Assembly: GCF_001544795.2 (NCBI RefSeq)
Contig: NZ_FCOI02000003.1
Coordinates: forward strand, 124,001 to 188,000
Source of the DNA: Caballeronia temeraria
GTDB lineage: Bacteria > Pseudomonadota > Gammaproteobacteria > Burkholderiales > Burkholderiaceae
DNA: 64,000 nt
Direction: 5' to 3'
In this document: piece after piece, positions 1 through 9,271 of the stretch
Numbering within the stretch: position 1 is the stretch's first letter
Layout of the letters: each line of letters starts with the position of its first letter
The notes under the pieces: generated by a model
What the model saw: only the letters and a program-made list of their open reading frames with translations
What the model was told of the DNA's origin: nothing
The model's database searches: none
Program-made: the position numbers and the translations under genes

Positions 1-1075
1 CTCCACTCACGACATCCATCGATGTCAAGCCAAGCGCATCCGCACTTTCGCGCACGGCAGTAACCAGCGACGCTTCAAACGGTTGCGGCGCAAAGTAGAC
101 AACTTCGTCTACCTTGACCGGCAAGCTCGCTTGCGCACACGTTTCGCGTAACGCGCGGTCCATGATGAGGAGCGTGGCATCGTCGGCGGCGCGCAGATCG
201 ACGGTCAGCTTCACACGTCCGGGAATCACGTTGCGCGAGTTCGGATGCACGTCGACCCAGCCAACCGTGCCGCGTCCATGCGGCGCGTGTTCCAGCGCGA
301 TGCGGTTGACCGCCCGAATCAGATCGGCCGCGACGAGCAAGGCATCGCGGCGCAGCTCCATCGGCGTGGGGCCCGCATGCGCTTCCATGCCTTCGATCGT
401 CACGTCATACCAGCGCTGACCCAGCGCGGCCTGCACGACGCCGATCACCTTGTCGTTCGCCTCCAGCACCGGCCCCTGTTCGATATGCGCTTCGAAATAG
501 GCGCCGACGTCATGCGCCGCGACGCGCTCGCCGGCATAGCCGATAGACGCAAGCGCATCGCGCACGGACACGCCTTCACGGTCTTTCTGCTCGAGCGCAT
601 GGTCGAGCGTGAACGCGCCCGCAAATACGCCCGAGCCCATCATCACCGGCACGAACCGCGAGCCTTCCTCGTTGGTCCATACCGCGACTTCGAGCGGCGC
701 CGCCGTGCGCACGTGGTTATCGTTCAGCGTGCGCAATACTTCGAGACCGGCCAGCACGCCATAGTTGCCGTCGAACTTGCCGCCGGTTGGCTGTGTATCG
801 ATGTGACTGCCCGTCATGACGGGCGGCAGATGGCCACGCGTGCCCGCACGGCGCGCGAAGATATTGCCGATCGCATCCACACGCACCGTGCAGCCGATAT
901 CCTTTGCCCATGCGATGAAAAGATCGCGGCCCTGCTTGTCGAGTTCCGTGAGCGCGAGACGGCACACACCGCCCTTCTCCGTCGCACCGATGCGCGCGAG
1001 GTCCATCAGACTGTTCCAGAGACGCGCACCGTCGATGCGCAAGCCGGCCTGCGCCGGCATATCGTGAACTTGCAT
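1..1075 (-). CDS. N-carbamoyl-L-amino-acid hydrolase / allantoate amidohydrolase family (M20), 3' end off the window
   Basis: Zn-dependent amidase that cleaves an N-carbamoyl or ureido group from an amino acid (hydantoin, pyrimidine or ureide breakdown). The reading frame stays open to base 1, giving 358 residues of an expected 410-430, so the C-terminus lies outside. Visible motifs are the metal-binding stretch around His91 and Asp102 (GSHIDTQPTGGKFDG) and the catalytic Glu pair at 136-137 (TNEEGSRF). The ATG at 1075 has AGGA seven bases upstream. It starts 37 bases after the livF stop, so it is most likely the last gene of the importer operon and acts on what the importer brings in. Exact substrate (carbamoyl amino acid, allantoate or ureidoglycine) cannot be told from sequence. 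Confidence 0.85.
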   Translation of the reverse strand, partial: MQVHDMPAQAGLRIDGARLWNSLMDLARIGATEKGGVCRLALTELDKQGRDLFIAWAKDIGCTVRVDAIGNIFARRAGTRGHLPPVMTGSHIDTQPTGGKFDGNYGVLAGLEVLRTLNDNHVRTAAPLEVAVWTNEEGSRFVPVMMGSGVFAGAFTLDHALEQKDREGVSVRDALASIGYAGERVAAHDVGAYFEAHIEQGPVLEANDKVIGVVQAALGQRWYDVTIEGMEAHAGPTPMELRRDALLVAADLIRAVNRIALEHAPHGRGTVGWVDVHPNSRNVIPGRVKLTVDLRAADDATLLIMDRALRETCAQASLPVKVDEVVYFAPQPFEASLVTAVRESADALGLTSMDVVSG

Positions 1076-1111
1076 TCGAGCTTCCTGAGCTGAGTGTTGC
1101 TGATATGACAT

Positions 1112-1813
1112 TCAGACGACGCCGACGCCGAGATAGCGATCCTTGATCGATTCATCGGCGATAAACGCATCGTTCGCGCCTTCGTACACGATACGCCCTT
1201 GCTCGATGATGTAATGGCGATCGGCGAGTTGCGTGCACACTTCGAGATTCTGTTCGACGAGCAGAATCGCGACGCCCGCCTGCCGAATGAGCTTCAATTG
1301 CGCAACGATTTCCTCGACAATAACCGGCGCAAGCCCTTCCACCGGTTCATCGAGCATCAGCAAACGCGGATGATTCATCAACGCGCGGCCGATCGCGAGC
1401 ATCTGCTGTTCGCCACCGGAAAGTTGTCCGCCACCGTTCGTGCGCCGCTCCTTGAGCCGCGGAAAGATGCGATAGATATCCGCGAGCTGCCACGGCGAAT
1501 CCTTGCGCGCACCGAGTCGCAAGTTCTCTTCGACGGACAGGAGCTTGAATATCCCGCGATGCTCCGGCACGAAGCACACGCCGCGCGAAGCAATCTTATG
1601 CGGCGGCATTTTTGCGAGCTCGACGCCCTTGAACTTCACGCTGCCGCGCCGAGGCGTAACCACACCCGCAATACTTTTGAGCGTGGTCGATTTACCCGCG
1701 CCGTTGCGACCGAGCAGCGTGATCGTCTCGCTCTCGCCTATCTTGAGCGACACGCCCTGAAGAATATGACTCTTTCCGTAATAACCGTGAATGTTATCGA
1801 CATCGAGCATCAT
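1112..1813 (-). CDS. livF: Branched-chain-type ABC transporter ATP-binding protein (LivF-like)
   Basis: 233-residue ATPase of a hydrophobic/amide amino-acid import system (HAAT family). Walker A GRNGAGKST is at residues 35-43, the ABC signature LSGGEQQM near 130, and Walker B LLMLDEP just after. Its ATG overlaps the livG stop as ATGA, showing translational coupling. A second ATG follows immediately and could be the true start. Length and order match LivF. The attached hydrolase suggests a carbamoylated or amide substrate rather than leucine. Confidence 0.9.
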   Translation of the reverse strand: MMLDVDNIHGYYGKSHILQGVSLKIGESETITLLGRNGAGKSTTLKSIAGVVTPRRGSVKFKGVELAKMPPHKIASRGVCFVPEHRGIFKLLSVEENLRLGARKDSPWQLADIYRIFPRLKERRTNGGGQLSGGEQQMLAIGRALMNHPRLLMLDEPVEGLAPVIVEEIVAQLKLIRQAGVAILLVEQNLEVCTQLADRHYIIEQGRIVYEGANDAFIADESIKDRYLGVGVV

Positions 1814-2577
1814 GCGCGTCCTCCGGTGATCATGTTGCCGAGATAGGCGCTGCGAACGCGCTCGTCACCGCGAATATCGGCAGGCTTGCCTTCGACGAGC
1901 ACACGGCCTTGCTGCATGACCGTGATCGTGTCGGAGATGTCCATCACGATATCCATGTTGTGCTCGATCAGCACGACCGTGTAGTCATCGCGCAAGCTGC
2001 GGATCAGATGCTTCATGTCGTCGAGATCGTCGATGCCCATGCCCGAGGTCGGCTCGTCGAGAAAGATCGCCTTGGGCCGCGCGGCCAGCGCCATGCCCAC
2101 TTCAAGCCGCCGCTGCTGACCATGCGATAACGCGCTCGCCTGCGCTGACGCCAGGCGTTGCAGCGCAAGACGTTCGAGAATGCCATCGACGGTATCGCGA
2201 TGTTCGAGCGCGCCACGCGGCGGCGTCCATGCGTTGAGGGCGCGCTTCGAATCCACGCCTTGCGCAGCGAGCCGAAGGTTCTCGCGCACCGATAGATTCG
2301 CGAAGAGGCTCGTCACCTGAAACGAACGCGCGATACCGCGCTTCACGCGACGATGATCCGGCTCTTGCGTAACGTCATGACCGTCGAACACGATATTGCC
2401 CGCGGTGATCGGCACCGTCCCTGTCAGCACGTGAAAGAGCGTGGTCTTGCCTGCGCCGTTCGGCCCGATCACGGAATGCACCGTGTTCCTGGCGATGCGC
2501 AGATTTACATCGGTTAGTGCCGCGAACTTGCCGTAGCGCTTCGCGACGCCCTTCGCTTCCAGTATCGGCGCGCTCAT
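1810..2577 (-). CDS. livG: Branched-chain-type ABC transporter ATP-binding protein (LivG-like)
   Basis: 255-residue ABC ATPase, the second nucleotide-binding subunit of the importer. Walker A GPNGAGKTT lies at residues 38-46. The signature is the LivG-type LSHGQQRRLE, and Walker B/D-loop is IFLDEPTSGM. The C-terminal region carries the LivG-type end (VLVEGKPADI). It overlaps livM upstream and livF downstream by ATGA junctions, so the four transport genes form one translationally coupled unit. Confidence 0.9.
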   Translation of the reverse strand: MSAPILEAKGVAKRYGKFAALTDVNLRIARNTVHSVIGPNGAGKTTLFHVLTGTVPITAGNIVFDGHDVTQEPDHRRVKRGIARSFQVTSLFANLSVRENLRLAAQGVDSKRALNAWTPPRGALEHRDTVDGILERLALQRLASAQASALSHGQQRRLEVGMALAARPKAIFLDEPTSGMGIDDLDDMKHLIRSLRDDYTVVLIEHNMDIVMDISDTITVMQQGRVLVEGKPADIRGDERVRSAYLGNMITGGRA

Positions 2578-3596
2578 GCCGGCTCTCCTCGGTCGCGCTT
2601 CATCGCGCGCCAGATGCGTTCACCCAGTCCCCACAAACCGCGCTGCATAAAGAGGCTCACCGCGATCAGCACGAGGCCCAGCAACAGAAGCCAGCGCGGC
2701 CAGAGCGTCGAAAGCCAGTCGGCGAAGAGCACATAGAACGCCGCACCGAGCACCGACGAAAAGAGATTGCCCGTGCCGCCGATGACCGTCATGACGAGGA
2801 TCATCTCGCTCGTGTGATAGTCGATGTTCGATAGCGGCGCGATACCCGTCATCATCGCGTGCAATGCGCCGGCAAGGCCCGTGACCGCACCCGATACGAC
2901 GAATGCCGCGAGCTTGAAACGCTTGACGTCGTAGCCGACGGCAGCGGCGCGTGCTTCGTTGTCGCGAATCGCGAGCAGTGTGCGGCCGAAGACCGAATGC
3001 GAGACCCGCAGCATGAGCCAGAACGCGATCAGGAACAACACCGCGACGAACGCGTAATACTGCCAGGGCGATGCGATCGTGACGAGCGAGCGCCCGAAGA
3101 TCGACAACGCCGGCCGCGGGATATCGAGCAGGCCGTTATCGCCGCCCGTGAGATCGGGCGTGGTGTAGGCGAGAAAGTAGAACATCTGCCCGAACGCGAG
3201 CGTGAGCATCACAAAGTACGCACCGCGCTGACGGATCGAGAACCATCCGACGACGGCCGCCGCGATCGCGCCCGCGATGATCGCACCCAGCAATGCAGCA
3301 GGCACCTGAAGCCCCGACTTCGTGAGGATCAAACCCGCGCTATAACTTCCGAGGCCAAAGAAGATGCCTTGCCCGAAGGACAGCAGTCCGGTATGCCCGA
3401 GCAACAGATTGCAGCCGAGTGCGGCGAGCGCATAGACAAGCACTTCGGTTGCAAGGGAGCCGGAACGTATCGTCATCGGCAGAATGCAGACGACGACGAC
3501 CGCCAGCAGCAAAAAGCGATAACGATGCAGCGAATGCCTGAGGGATCGTCTTGGCAGGCCCATGTCCAATGTCTTCGAATCCAGTTTGGAATTCAT
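2574..3596 (-). CDS. livM: Branched-chain-type ABC transporter permease (LivM-like)
   Basis: 340-residue inner-membrane permease with about nine hydrophobic segments. The family hallmark GFSIRQRGAYFVMLTLAFGQ-like loop and the EAA-type loop (NEARAAAVGYDVKRFKLAAF) are visible. I chose the ATG at 3596 because it overlaps the livH stop as ATGA. A longer open frame reaching 3683 would run deep into livH and is unlikely. Forms the channel with LivH. Confidence 0.88.
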   Translation of the reverse strand: MNSKLDSKTLDMGLPRRSLRHSLHRYRFLLLAVVVVCILPMTIRSGSLATEVLVYALAALGCNLLLGHTGLLSFGQGIFFGLGSYSAGLILTKSGLQVPAALLGAIIAGAIAAAVVGWFSIRQRGAYFVMLTLAFGQMFYFLAYTTPDLTGGDNGLLDIPRPALSIFGRSLVTIASPWQYYAFVAVLFLIAFWLMLRVSHSVFGRTLLAIRDNEARAAAVGYDVKRFKLAAFVVSGAVTGLAGALHAMMTGIAPLSNIDYHTSEMILVMTVIGGTGNLFSSVLGAAFYVLFADWLSTLWPRWLLLLGLVLIAVSLFMQRGLWGLGERIWRAMKRDRGEPA

Positions 3597-4453
3597 GCGG
3601 TCCTCCCGAGCAATCCATTCGGACGCAGCAGCAAAACCGCAGCCATCGCCACATAAATCATCAGACGCGCGCCTTCGGGCCACAACGTGCTCATCACGCT
3701 CTGCACGATGCCGACGAGCAATCCACCGACGAGCGCGCCGAGAAAATTCCCCATGCCGCCCACGACCACGACGACGAACGCAACGCCGAGCGCTTCGATG
3801 CCCATGAACGGATCCACCCCACGTATCGGCGCGGCAAGCACGCCAGCAAGCGCCGCCGTACCCGCACCGAGCGCAAAAACGAGACTGAAGATGCGCGTGA
3901 CGTTGATGCCGAGAAGCGACACCATCTCGCTCGATTCACTGCCCGCACGCACCGCGCTGCCGAGCCGCGTGCCTTCGAGAATCCACCAGAGAATTCCTGC
4001 AAGCACTGCCGTGAATGCGATCACGAAAAGACGGTATTTCGGGTAGATGAAACTGCCCCACATTACGACGCCATTGAGCACGTCGGGCACCGGAACGTTA
4101 TCGCCGAGCGGTCCCCACGCGATGATCGCGCATTCCTGAATCACGAGTGCGAGACCGACCGTCGCGAGAATATGAAACTCGTGCTGCTGGGCATAGACAT
4201 GTCGCAACACGATCTTCTCGACGATCCATGCGACGACGCCGACAACAATCGGCACGACGACGAGCGCGCTCCAAAAGCTCATCGACCATTGCATCGCCTG
4301 GTAGCAGAAATACGCCCCCAGCAGATAGAATGCGCCGTGCGCGAAGTTCACGAAGCGAAGCAATCCGAACACGATGGACAAGCCGACCGCGAGCAGAAAA
4401 TACAGCATGCCCACGCCGATGCCGTTCACGACCTGCAACAGATAAACGTTCAT
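3593..4453 (-). CDS. livH: Branched-chain-type ABC transporter permease (LivH-like)
   Basis: 286-residue polytopic membrane protein starting MNVYLLQVVNGIGVGMLYFLL, the usual LivH N-terminus, with the FVNFAHGAFYLLGAY motif near residues 33-47 and several Gly-rich transmembrane helices. Partner of LivM in the translocation pore. AAGG lies two bases before the ATG, a tight spacing. It is separated from the binding-protein gene by 84 bases that hold a hairpin, and the binding protein is probably made in excess. Confidence 0.9.
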   Translation of the reverse strand: MNVYLLQVVNGIGVGMLYFLLAVGLSIVFGLLRFVNFAHGAFYLLGAYFCYQAMQWSMSFWSALVVVPIVVGVVAWIVEKIVLRHVYAQQHEFHILATVGLALVIQECAIIAWGPLGDNVPVPDVLNGVVMWGSFIYPKYRLFVIAFTAVLAGILWWILEGTRLGSAVRAGSESSEMVSLLGINVTRIFSLVFALGAGTAALAGVLAAPIRGVDPFMGIEALGVAFVVVVVGGMGNFLGALVGGLLVGIVQSVMSTLWPEGARLMIYVAMAAVLLLRPNGLLGRTA

Positions 4454-4480
4454 GGCCTTGCATCAGAAAGGTGGCGCCGT

Positions 4481-4503
4481 GAATGCGGGATTCGCCCGCA
4501 TTC
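4481..4503 (-). promoter_or_regulatory. Hairpin between binding-protein and permease genes
   Basis: GAATGCGGG (4481-4489) and CCCGCATTC (4495-4503) are exact reverse complements around a 5-base loop. There is no U-tract, so it is not a clear terminator. In this position it probably stabilises the binding-protein message or lowers read-through into livH. The role is inferred from location only. Confidence 0.5.
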
Positions 4504-4537
4504 GCATGAGAACAACGTGAGTCAGAGCTTCACGCGA

Positions 4538-5746
4538 TCAGGCGAGTTTGCACTGCGTCTTATCGAGCGGCAGGAACGATTGGCCCGAACTCACGATGTC
4601 GGCGTAATCGTCCTTGTCCTTCATCTTGCTCTTGGGCTTACCCTTGAGAAGATAGTAGTTTTTCAATACCTGATGATCGCCCGCGCGAATTTCCTCGGGT
4701 CCGGTGAGGCCCGAGTACTTCATGCCTTGCAGCGCCGCGACAACTTTATTCGGATCGGCCGTGCCGGCTTTTACGATGCCATCGAGCAGAATCTTCGTGC
4801 AGATGTAAGATCCCGCAAGGCTATAGTTCGGGTTCGCCTTATAAACTGCGTTCACGCGTTTGACGAGATCGTGATTGAGCGGCGTATCGATTGCATGCCA
4901 GTATTGCGCGCCGAAATACACGCCCTCGCAGATATCCGGTCCGAGTGCTTCGAATTGCTCAAGACCCGACGCCCACGCCATCAGAATCGTGCAGTTGTTC
5001 TTCATACCGAAGCTCACGGCCTGACGCAGCGTATCCGACGATTGCGAGCCGAAGTTGAGGATGAGAAGAACGTCCGGCTTCGCGGCAACCGCATTCGTCA
5101 GATAACCGCTGAATTCCTTTTCATTGAGCGAGTGATAGCTATTGCCCACATGCTCGATACCTTTCTCTTTGAAGATGTTCTTCGCCGCGGATAACAATCC
5201 GTCACCGAAGACGTATTGCGGCGTGATCGTGTACCAGCGCTTCGCATTGGGCATCGATTGAATCAGCGGTCGAACCGTTTGCTCGATCGCGCCAAAAGTC
5301 GGCACCGACCAGCGAAACGTCGCGCTGTTGCAGTCCTTGCCGGTGAGTTCGTCGGCGCCTGCCGTCGTGATGAAGATGCCGCCGGCCTTCTCGGCCTCCT
5401 TGCCCATCGCGAGCGCTTCAGAAGAAAGAATGCCGCCGGCGAAATAGCGCGCATTCTTCTGTTGTGCGATTTCCTGCACGCGCCGCACGGCGGTTGCGGG
5501 TTTTCCCTCGGTATCGAGCGTCGTATAGGCGAGTGGTTGGCCGAGCACCTTTCCGTATTGATCGATCGCCAGCTTCATGCCGAGATCGGCGTACTTGCCA
5601 TTGGCCGCGAACGGACCGGACATCGGCACCGGACACGCGAACTGGATCGGCGAGCCCTGCGCGAAGGCGCTTCTAGTAACGAGCGCTTCGAACGATCCGG
5701 GAATGGCCGACAGCGCGGCCAGCTTCAACATGTTTCGGCGATTCAA
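4538..5746 (-). CDS. Periplasmic substrate-binding protein of the LIV-type importer
   Basis: 402-residue type I periplasmic binding protein (LivK/Peripla_BP_6 family). Start is the TTG at 5746: AAGGAG sits nine bases upstream, and the product begins MNRRNMLKLAAL, a signal peptide with a twin-arginine-like start and a cleavage site after SAFAQ. The mature protein opens IQFACPVPMSGPFAANGKYADLG, the usual ligand-binding loop. An open frame extends to 5974 without good start signals and would cross the palindromic operator, so I reject it. First gene of the operon. Ligand unknown; the downstream carbamoylase hints at an amide, ureide or carbamoyl amino acid. Confidence 0.88.
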   Translation of the reverse strand: MNRRNMLKLAALSAIPGSFEALVTRSAFAQGSPIQFACPVPMSGPFAANGKYADLGMKLAIDQYGKVLGQPLAYTTLDTEGKPATAVRRVQEIAQQKNARYFAGGILSSEALAMGKEAEKAGGIFITTAGADELTGKDCNSATFRWSVPTFGAIEQTVRPLIQSMPNAKRWYTITPQYVFGDGLLSAAKNIFKEKGIEHVGNSYHSLNEKEFSGYLTNAVAAKPDVLLILNFGSQSSDTLRQAVSFGMKNNCTILMAWASGLEQFEALGPDICEGVYFGAQYWHAIDTPLNHDLVKRVNAVYKANPNYSLAGSYICTKILLDGIVKAGTADPNKVVAALQGMKYSGLTGPEEIRAGDHQVLKNYYLLKGKPKSKMKDKDDYADIVSSGQSFLPLDKTQCKLA

Positions 5747-5820
5747 AATTGACGCTCCTTGAGAAGATGACCTGCGCAGCCGCACCGCATTTTTTTCGTG
5801 GTAGGTTCGAGCCTCGGCTC

Positions 5821-5856
5821 GGTTCATTCTATTTATCATGATAAATAGAATGAACC
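5821..5856. promoter_or_regulatory. Perfect 36-bp palindromic operator in a divergent promoter region
   Basis: GGTTCATTCTATTTATCA (5821-5838) is followed directly by its exact reverse complement (5839-5856), with no spacer or mismatch. It is AT-rich against a GC-rich background, lies about 75 bases upstream of the binding-protein start and about 105 bases upstream of the divergent FadR/GntR gene, and there is no U-tract. The simplest reading is the operator of that regulator, controlling both directions. Confidence 0.75.
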
Positions 5857-5959
5857 TGATGCTAGGAACAATAAATTCGGGTGTCAATAAGGCAATATTC
5901 CAGTCTGCGATTTCGCGTTGCACGCGCGTACAAAGTGGACAAAGACAGGGAGCATCGAC

Positions 5960-6796
5960 ATGGTGATGGAGCACGCAAAGCGCGCCGGGCCGGCGATCGA
6001 GATCGCGCAGCAGGCGATCAAGCAGCCGAAGCGCGCAGACCTGGTGGCGGAAGAGATCAAGCGGCTGATCACGGAAAAGAATTTGAAGCCCGGAGACAAA
6101 CTGCCGCGCGAAGTCGAATTGCAGCAGCTCTTTTCAGTGAGCAAGAGCACGATACGCGAGGCGCTCAAGTCGCTCGAAGTGCAAGGCCTCATCAAGGTGA
6201 CGACGGGACCGTCGGGCGGCGGCACGATCGTCGAAGTGCCACTCGATCGGACCTTGCAGCTCTTGCAGAACTATCTGTTCTTCAAGGATGTGACCATCGA
6301 CGATATCTATACCGTGCGTCAGTTGCTGGAGCCCGAACTCGCGGCGGGCGCGGTGCCGCATCTCACCGATGAAGACTTCACGGCACTCGAAGCGAACATT
6401 GCGTGTTGCGACGAAACCGCCGCGACGCACGCGAATCGCGATATCGTGCGGCAACGACAGGAAGACGTGAACTTCCACGATATTCTCGCCGCGGCGAACC
6501 CCAATCCGTTTCTGCGCTTCACGTGCGAGTTGATCAACGAGATGATCCGGCAACTGATCGAGTTCAGGAACGATACGCCGCAAGCAGAGCATGAGCGCTT
6601 CGGACGCGCGAATGTGAAGATTCACAAGGCGATCACCGAAGCGGCACGGGCCCGGGACGCGGGCAGGGTACGTGAACTGATGGTCGTTCACATGACCGAG
6701 GCGCCGCGCTATGTGAAGCGCATGAAGGGCAAGTTGCGCGGGCGGCTCATTCTCGATTCGGAGATCCGTAAGCGCATGGGCTCGCGTGGCGCTTGA
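5960..6796 (+). CDS. FadR/GntR-family transcriptional regulator (FCD domain)
   Basis: 278-residue regulator. Residues about 25-100 form the GntR winged helix (LVAEEIKRLITEKNLKPGDK, then FSVSKSTIREALKSLEVQGLI). The rest is an all-helical FCD ligand-binding domain with metal-type histidines (DVNFHDILAAANPNP and later HKAI, VVHM). The ATG at 5960 has AGGGAG seven bases upstream; an in-frame ATG at 5918 lacks this. It diverges from the importer operon across the 36-bp palindrome, so it probably represses the importer and itself until an effector derived from the transported compound binds. Confidence 0.88.
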   Translation: MVMEHAKRAGPAIEIAQQAIKQPKRADLVAEEIKRLITEKNLKPGDKLPREVELQQLFSVSKSTIREALKSLEVQGLIKVTTGPSGGGTIVEVPLDRTLQLLQNYLFFKDVTIDDIYTVRQLLEPELAAGAVPHLTDEDFTALEANIACCDETAATHANRDIVRQRQEDVNFHDILAAANPNPFLRFTCELINEMIRQLIEFRNDTPQAEHERFGRANVKIHKAITEAARARDAGRVRELMVVHMTEAPRYVKRMKGKLRGRLILDSEIRKRMGSRGA

Positions 6797-6967
6797 TTCG
6801 CTAACGCCCGTGCGAAACCGCTGCCGCGCGAGCGACTACAATCGAAGCGAATGAACGCGCAGAACCATGCATCGAATGCACGTCAGAGACAGATCAACCC
6901 ATAGAACATGGAGTTTCCCGACGCAATGCGTGTCGCGCCTCAGGGCCGCGTCACGCGGAGAACGTGA

Positions 6968-8548
6968 ATGCCCGCCAGCCTGAAGGCCGTTCGCAAGACC
7001 GGGCGCATTGTCAGCCGCCGCCTGATACGACGCAACAGCACCGCCGCGATGCGCTTCGCCGAAGCGTTTTCACGCTTTCCGGCGCTCGCCGGATTTATCG
7101 GCACCGCCATTGCCATCGCCATGGCGGTGTTGTCGTTCGCGGCGCTGTGGCAAGGGCGCGCCCAGGCGCTGCAAAACGCGCATCAGGCAGCGGACAATCT
7201 CGTCGCGACCTTGAGCGCCGATATCGCGCGCAATATCGAATCGAGCGATCTGTCATTGCGCACTATCGTCAGCGGCGTGCAAAACCCCGCGGTCATGGCG
7301 CTTTCACCCGATCTGCGCAAGCTCGTGCTCTTCGACGGCGCCACCAGTATGAACTCCGTCGGTGGCGCGTTCGTGATGAATCGAGATGGACGCATCATCG
7401 TCGAACGCGATCCTTCCGAGCATACCGAGTTGCTCTTCAACGATCGCAATTACTTCAAGGTCCACGCTGAACATCCCGACGCCGGACTCTATATCTCCGG
7501 ACCTTATCTGTCGCGACTGCGCAATGGCACGGCCTCGCTCGCGATGAGCCGGCGCATTGATGCACCGGACGGCTCGTTTGCCGGCGTCGCGGTGATCGCG
7601 TTGAACATCTCGTACTTCAAGGATCTGATTTCGCGCGTGAAGGTCGGGCGGTCGGGGTCCGTGTTCATCGTGCAGCAGGACGGTGCCGTGATCGCGCGCA
7701 AGCCCGCGTTGCCTTCGGATGGAGCGGGCTACGTCGCGAAGTCGCCGACCTTCTCGGCGATGAAGGGCGCGCCCTCGGGTTCATACATCTCGCGATCTCC
7801 GCTCGACGGCGTCCGGCGTCTCTATACCTTCCAGCACGTGCCGGGCACGCAACTGATCGCGGCGGTCGCTCCCGCGGAGGATGACGTGCTCGCCGCATGG
7901 CGCGAGCGCAGCGTCGTGATCGGCACATTGACGATGGCATTCGGCGGCGGCTTCATCGTTGTCTCCTGGCTGCTCGCGATCTCGCTACGTTCGCGGGCGA
8001 TCGCACAAGAAAAGCTGCAACGGCTTGCGGGTACGGATTCGCTCACCGGCCTGTGCAACCGCCGCGCACTGGACCGCCGGCTCGACGAAGAATGGCGGCG
8101 TGCCCGTCGCGCCGATCAGCCGCTGTCCGCACTGTTCGTCGACGTCGATCACTTCAAGCTCTATAACGATACCTATGGTCACGTCATGGGCGACGATGCG
8201 CTCATCGCGGTGGCCGACTGCATACAGAATGCCGCGAAACGTCCCGGCGATATCGTCGCGCGTTACGGCGGCGAAGAATTCGTGGTGGTCCTGCCGGGCG
8301 CCGCCGCGAACGGCGCACTCACCTTCGCCGAGCGTCTGCGCGCGAACGTGGAAGGACTCGCCATCCCTCACAGTGCGTCGCATAAGGGCGTGTTGACGAT
8401 CAGCATCGGCATCGCCACCGCCGCGCCGCGTCATAGCGAGGACGCGCTCAAGCTTCTCAACAACGCCGACGCCGCACTCTATCTCGCCAAACGCACGGGA
8501 CGTAATCGCGCGATACACGAAGACAGCGTGACCGGCGGCGGAGCCTGA
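6968..8548 (+). CDS. Membrane-bound diguanylate cyclase with periplasmic Cache-type sensor
   Basis: 526-residue signalling enzyme that makes c-di-GMP. One transmembrane helix near residues 38-60 and a second near 315-340 bracket a periplasmic dCache/PDC-like sensor (FVMNRDGRIIVERDPSE, SLAMSRRIDAPDGSFAGV). The cytoplasmic GGDEF domain has an intact active site, GGEEF at 434-438, and an inhibitory I-site RPGD at 425-428, exactly five residues before it, so product feedback is expected. GGAG lies seven bases before the ATG. The ligand is unknown. Not obviously operonic with its neighbours. Confidence 0.9.
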   Translation: MPASLKAVRKTGRIVSRRLIRRNSTAAMRFAEAFSRFPALAGFIGTAIAIAMAVLSFAALWQGRAQALQNAHQAADNLVATLSADIARNIESSDLSLRTIVSGVQNPAVMALSPDLRKLVLFDGATSMNSVGGAFVMNRDGRIIVERDPSEHTELLFNDRNYFKVHAEHPDAGLYISGPYLSRLRNGTASLAMSRRIDAPDGSFAGVAVIALNISYFKDLISRVKVGRSGSVFIVQQDGAVIARKPALPSDGAGYVAKSPTFSAMKGAPSGSYISRSPLDGVRRLYTFQHVPGTQLIAAVAPAEDDVLAAWRERSVVIGTLTMAFGGGFIVVSWLLAISLRSRAIAQEKLQRLAGTDSLTGLCNRRALDRRLDEEWRRARRADQPLSALFVDVDHFKLYNDTYGHVMGDDALIAVADCIQNAAKRPGDIVARYGGEEFVVVLPGAAANGALTFAERLRANVEGLAIPHSASHKGVLTISIGIATAAPRHSEDALKLLNNADAALYLAKRTGRNRAIHEDSVTGGGA

Positions 8549-8626
8549 CGCGCGTATCATGCATCTTGAATGCAATCTGGCCTTATTCATGCCGCATTCA
8601 AGCTGCATATCCGACGGAGAAACCCG

Positions 8627-9271
8627 ATGAGCGCATCGACCGCCGTACTCGCGATCCTGTTCTCCCTGCTGCTCGGCGCGATGATTCCGGGGCCGAGCTT
8701 CGTGATCGTGGCTCGAAATGCAATCGGCATATCGCGCGCCGATGGTCTCGCGACCGCGCTCGGCATGGGCGTGGGTGGCATCTTCTTCGGCGGCGTCGCA
8801 CTCGCGGGACTCTATACGCTGCTCGTCGCGGTCGAGTGGCTCTATGTCGCGCTGAAGGTCGCGGGCGGCGTGTATCTGATCTATGTCGCATCGAAGATCT
8901 GGCGGGGCGCTACGCAGCCGATGCAGATGCCGGCCCGGGACGATGCGCCCGCACTGGCCGGTAGCGCGCGCAAGTCTTTCTGGCTCGGCCTCTCGACGCA
9001 GTTGAGCAATCCGAAGACCGCGATCTGGTACGGCAGTATCTTCGCCGCGCTCCTGCCGCAACATCCTCCGCTATGGTGCTACTTCGTGTTGCCCCCGATG
9101 GTCTTCATCATCGAGACGGGCTGGTACACCATCGTCGCGCTGGGCTTCTTCAGCAGGCGTCCGCGCGAGATGTACCTGCGCGCGCGGAAGTGGATCGACC
9201 GCATCGCGGCCAGCGTGATCGCGATGCTCGGCCTGCGTCTCGTTCTCGCGGCCGGCAAGACAGGACTTTGA
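8627..9271 (+). CDS. LysE-family amino-acid/metabolite exporter
   Basis: 214-residue inner-membrane protein with about six hydrophobic helices and the RhtB/LysE signature near the start (LLLGAMIPGPSFVIVARNAI), then GLATALGMGVGG. These proteins export amino acids or related small molecules. The ATG at 8627 has GGAG seven bases upstream; an in-frame ATG at 8570 lies in a palindrome-rich leader and is less likely. Followed by a bidirectional terminator. Confidence 0.85.
   Translation: MSASTAVLAILFSLLLGAMIPGPSFVIVARNAIGISRADGLATALGMGVGGIFFGGVALAGLYTLLVAVEWLYVALKVAGGVYLIYVASKIWRGATQPMQMPARDDAPALAGSARKSFWLGLSTQLSNPKTAIWYGSIFAALLPQHPPLWCYFVLPPMVFIIETGWYTIVALGFFSRRPREMYLRARKWIDRIAASVIAMLGLRLVLAAGKTGL

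Noticed and set aside
3551-5194. 547-codon plus-strand open frame opposite livH and the binding protein
   Set aside because: The product is a His/Arg/Glu-rich low-complexity chain, and the opposite strand carries clear family proteins. High-GC antisense openness explains it.
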